A stretch of 17,077 nt of DNA from GCA-2693325 sp036343635 (GTDB lineage: Bacteria; Latescibacterota; UBA2968; UBA8231), in NCBI GenBank assembly GCA_036343635.1, contig JAYYVF010000019.1, positions 1 to 17,077 on the forward strand, read 5' to 3'. Made by a program: the position numbers and the translations under genes. The notes below the pieces were generated by a model. That model was not told the DNA's origin, did not search any database, and was given only the letters and a program-made list of their open reading frames with translations. Each line of letters starts with the position of its first letter. Position 1 is the first letter of the stretch. Below are positions 15,357 through 17,077 of this stretch, in pieces.

Positions 15357-15827
15357 ATGTTTAAATATCGGGTTTCTTGTTTAATTTTACTTCTTTTGGT
15401 TTCTGGTGTTCTTCCCACGGCTGTCTGTGCACAAAAAGATGAAGGTTTTGTTAGTTTGAGAAGGAGTTTGGGTGTCATGTTTCTGGGTGGGAGTGCATTC
15501 ATGGTGAAGCAAGGTATTGATTTTCGAAGTGAGGCTGACGATCTATATTCGCGCTATCAGGCTGCTGAAATAGCTGACGAAGCAGATCGACTTTATTCCA
15601 GAACTAATAATCGTGATGTGAAAAGCCAGGTTAGTTTGGCCATAGCAGGCGCTTTCGCAGTCAGTGGATTCCGGTTCTTGTTTTTTGGCAAAGATGGCAA
15701 AGATAATGACGAGATGAAATTTGAGTCACGGCAGTTTATTTATGAAAGTTCGTTGAACAATGTATTTCTTGAGCCGAGAGCAACAAATGGTGGCTTTGGA
15801 TTTTCTCTTAGCCGAAAATTTTTCTAA
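15357..15827 (+). CDS. Small exported membrane-associated protein of unknown function
   Basis: The ATG at 15357 gives 156 residues; a TTG two codons upstream is less likely. The N-terminus is a signal peptide (VSCLILLLLVSGVLPTAVCA, probable cut before Gln26). The mature part has a hydrophobic segment (SLGVMFLGGSAFMV, ~38-50), then a charged helical stretch with DFRSEADDLYSRYQAAEIAD and EADRLYSRT, then a second hydrophobic segment (VSLAIAGAFAVSGFRFLFF, ~92-110). It ends in GGFGFSLSRKFF, which resembles a final outer-membrane strand with terminal Phe. The layout of two hydrophobic segments around a charged spacer recalls the C-terminal halves of the pair of proteins encoded at 4914-6452. No enzyme motif is seen. 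The FN3 lipoprotein gene follows after 63 bases and may be co-transcribed. Confidence 0.65.
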   Translation: MFKYRVSCLILLLLVSGVLPTAVCAQKDEGFVSLRRSLGVMFLGGSAFMVKQGIDFRSEADDLYSRYQAAEIADEADRLYSRTNNRDVKSQVSLAIAGAFAVSGFRFLFFGKDGKDNDEMKFESRQFIYESSLNNVFLEPRATNGGFGFSLSRKFF

Positions 15828-15890
15828 TTAGGTTTTATCCTTTCAAGTCGTTATGATGCTATACCTATCGCTTCTAGTTTCCTCTATGAA

Positions 15891-17077
15891 ATGAAGATAA
15901 ATATGACTACAAGAGCATTTATCGGACTGTTCTTGCTAATTTGTTTTTTAAGCCCATTCGGTTGTGATCGAGAGCGTAGCAATCCGGTGGATCCGCAAGC
16001 TACTGTTAGCTCTGAAAAACCTGAGACACCGCAGGGTCTACGGGCCCAACCTGCAATAAATAAAATTCTTTTATCTTGGCAGGCTGTTCAAGCGCTTGAT
16101 CTTGCAGGTTATGCTGTATTTCGGGCCAGCGAGTCTAATGGAGATTATGTTTTTGTACCGGGGGACAGTGAGACCGGGTTGGAAATTACTACAGGCAAGT
16201 TGAGCTTTGCCGACTCTTTAAAAATGCCGGGACAAAGCTATTTCTATCGAGTGGCTGCTGTTGATACTTCTGGTTTGCGGAGCGACTTCTCGGAATTTGT
16301 GGGGGCGACAATTCTGGAAGATCTGCTAAGTCCAAGGGTGCCCTCAAATATATCTGTTGTTGCTGATAAGGAGATTCCCGGCCGTGTTGTTGTTCGATGG
16401 CGTCAGCCAACAGTTGATGAAAATGGAGGTGTGTTGACCGGGCTGAAGGGCTATGTTGTTTTCCGCTCAGAAGCGGGTAATGGTTTTGAGCCTGTTGATA
16501 CATTAGAGGTAGACATAGTTCAATTTGTAGATGTCGGTCTTAGCTTGCTAATGACTTATTCATACCAATTGATGGCATTTGATGAGCATGGTAATGAAAG
16601 TCAATTTAGTGTTCCACAGAGTGCACAGACGATCGGGCTTTTAACACCAACGGGCCTCACGGCAACATCGAATTCTGATGGAATAGAAATTCAATGGGAT
16701 GCAGTAAAAGACCGTAAGCTTTTCGGTTATACTTTATACAGATCTAGGCGTTCCGATGCTGATTATGAGCAATTGCCCAGTGTAGAAGGAAGCGATTTCA
16801 CTACCGGTCAAACTACTTATATTGACTCGAATTTACAAGCTGGTGACAATTATTTTTATAAGGTGCGGGCTGTTGGTGAGGGTGGAATTCTAAGTGAATT
16901 ATCGACCTTCGTTGGGGCCACGGTTCGACCGGATCAGGTAGCTCCTGCTCCACCTCAGAATCTTTCAGCCATCCCTAATAAAGAGTTTTATGATCGCGTT
17001 ACGCTGCGTTGGAATGCCCCCGTATTTGATTCTAATGGAGACGATCTTTCAGGTTTAGAAAGTTTTGTTTTGTTTCG
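15891..17077 (+). CDS. Fibronectin type III-repeat lipoprotein (3'-partial)
   Basis: An open frame of about 395 codons runs without a stop from an ATG at 15891 (or the in-frame ATG at 15903) to the right edge. The product starts with a lipoprotein-like signal: hydrophobic AFIGLFLLICFLSPFG followed by Cys25, then DRERSNPVDP. The 'Cys...NPxDP' start is common in exported lipoproteins of FCB lineages, although the residues before Cys are a weak lipobox. The rest holds at least three FN3 units, seen as repeated W-x-(A/P)-x(n)-GY-x-(L/V)-(F/Y)-R and Y-x-Y-x-(V/L)-x-A strands: LAGYAVFRAS...FYRVAAVD, LKGYVVFRSE...YSYQLMAFD, LFGYTLYRSR...FYKVRAVG. A fourth begins at NLSAIPNKEF. Neither start codon has a strong ribosome site. 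It is likely anchored in the envelope; binding partner unknown. Total length cannot be judged. Confidence 0.8.
   Translation, partial: MKINMTTRAFIGLFLLICFLSPFGCDRERSNPVDPQATVSSEKPETPQGLRAQPAINKILLSWQAVQALDLAGYAVFRASESNGDYVFVPGDSETGLEITTGKLSFADSLKMPGQSYFYRVAAVDTSGLRSDFSEFVGATILEDLLSPRVPSNISVVADKEIPGRVVVRWRQPTVDENGGVLTGLKGYVVFRSEAGNGFEPVDTLEVDIVQFVDVGLSLLMTYSYQLMAFDEHGNESQFSVPQSAQTIGLLTPTGLTATSNSDGIEIQWDAVKDRKLFGYTLYRSRRSDADYEQLPSVEGSDFTTGQTTYIDSNLQAGDNYFYKVRAVGEGGILSELSTFVGATVRPDQVAPAPPQNLSAIPNKEFYDRVTLRWNAPVFDSNGDDLSGLESFVLF

Noticed and set aside
16189..16503. Minus-strand open frame of 104 codons opposite the FN3 lipoprotein
   Set aside because: It has a low-complexity Gln/Ser/His-rich product typical of an antisense frame, and the plus-strand frame shows clear FN3 repeats.

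Overview
The window looks like chromosomal DNA of a Gram-negative, outer-membrane-bearing bacterium of the FCB superphylum. A lineage such as Marinimicrobia, Latescibacterota, KSB1 or a relative fits better than classical Bacteroidota. The reasons are: C-terminal sorting or FlgD-like domains on secreted proteases, a PorV/PorQ-like outer-membrane protein, a protease fused to a beta-propeller and an Omp85-like barrel, lipoproteins of the 'Cys...NPxDP' type, several clear Shine-Dalgarno sequences, and E. coli-like TTGACA/TAnnnT promoters. Base composition is moderate and slightly AT-rich, and is even across the window. No tRNA, rRNA, CRISPR array or insertion sequence was seen. The phylum is inferred, not proven.

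Region 1 (1-8079, plus strand) is a tightly packed run of five exported-protein genes. In order they are: the 3' part of an M6 (immune inhibitor A-like) protease with FG-GAP-like repeats and a C-terminal sorting domain; a 1028-residue gluzincin protease/PD40 propeller/outer-membrane barrel fusion; two adjacent, distantly related small membrane proteins with an IPG(L/W)GQ motif; and a second secreted metalloprotease (HELQH, M30-like) with its own C-terminal sorting domain. Overlaps of 4 and 17 bases and gaps of 3 and 41 bases suggest one transcription unit, perhaps with an internal promoter near 4846-4873. The proteins would act at or beyond the outer membrane.

Region 2 (8100-15079, minus strand) is a housekeeping run read from right to left: lexA, glycerate 2-kinase, a PorV/PorQ-like outer-membrane protein, era, purD, folB, folK, panC. 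folB/folK and folK/panC overlap, and the lexA-kinase and PorV-era gaps are very short. Two promoters with the same architecture (TTGACA, 17 bases, TAGTAT) are visible: one upstream of lexA, with a perfect GAAC-N4-GTTC LexA operator inside its spacer, and one upstream of the PorV-like gene. The operon therefore appears to have an SOS-controlled first part (lexA plus glycerate kinase) and a constitutive second part (PorV-like, GTPase Era, purine, folate and pantothenate synthesis).

Region 3 (15080-17077) holds the divergent intergenic region, a small exported protein that resembles the pair in region 1, and the 5' part of a fibronectin type III-repeat lipoprotein that runs off the right edge.

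The most interesting material is the putative surface-proteolysis cluster in region 1 and the operator-in-promoter arrangement at lexA. No completely unknown system could be demonstrated from sequence alone.
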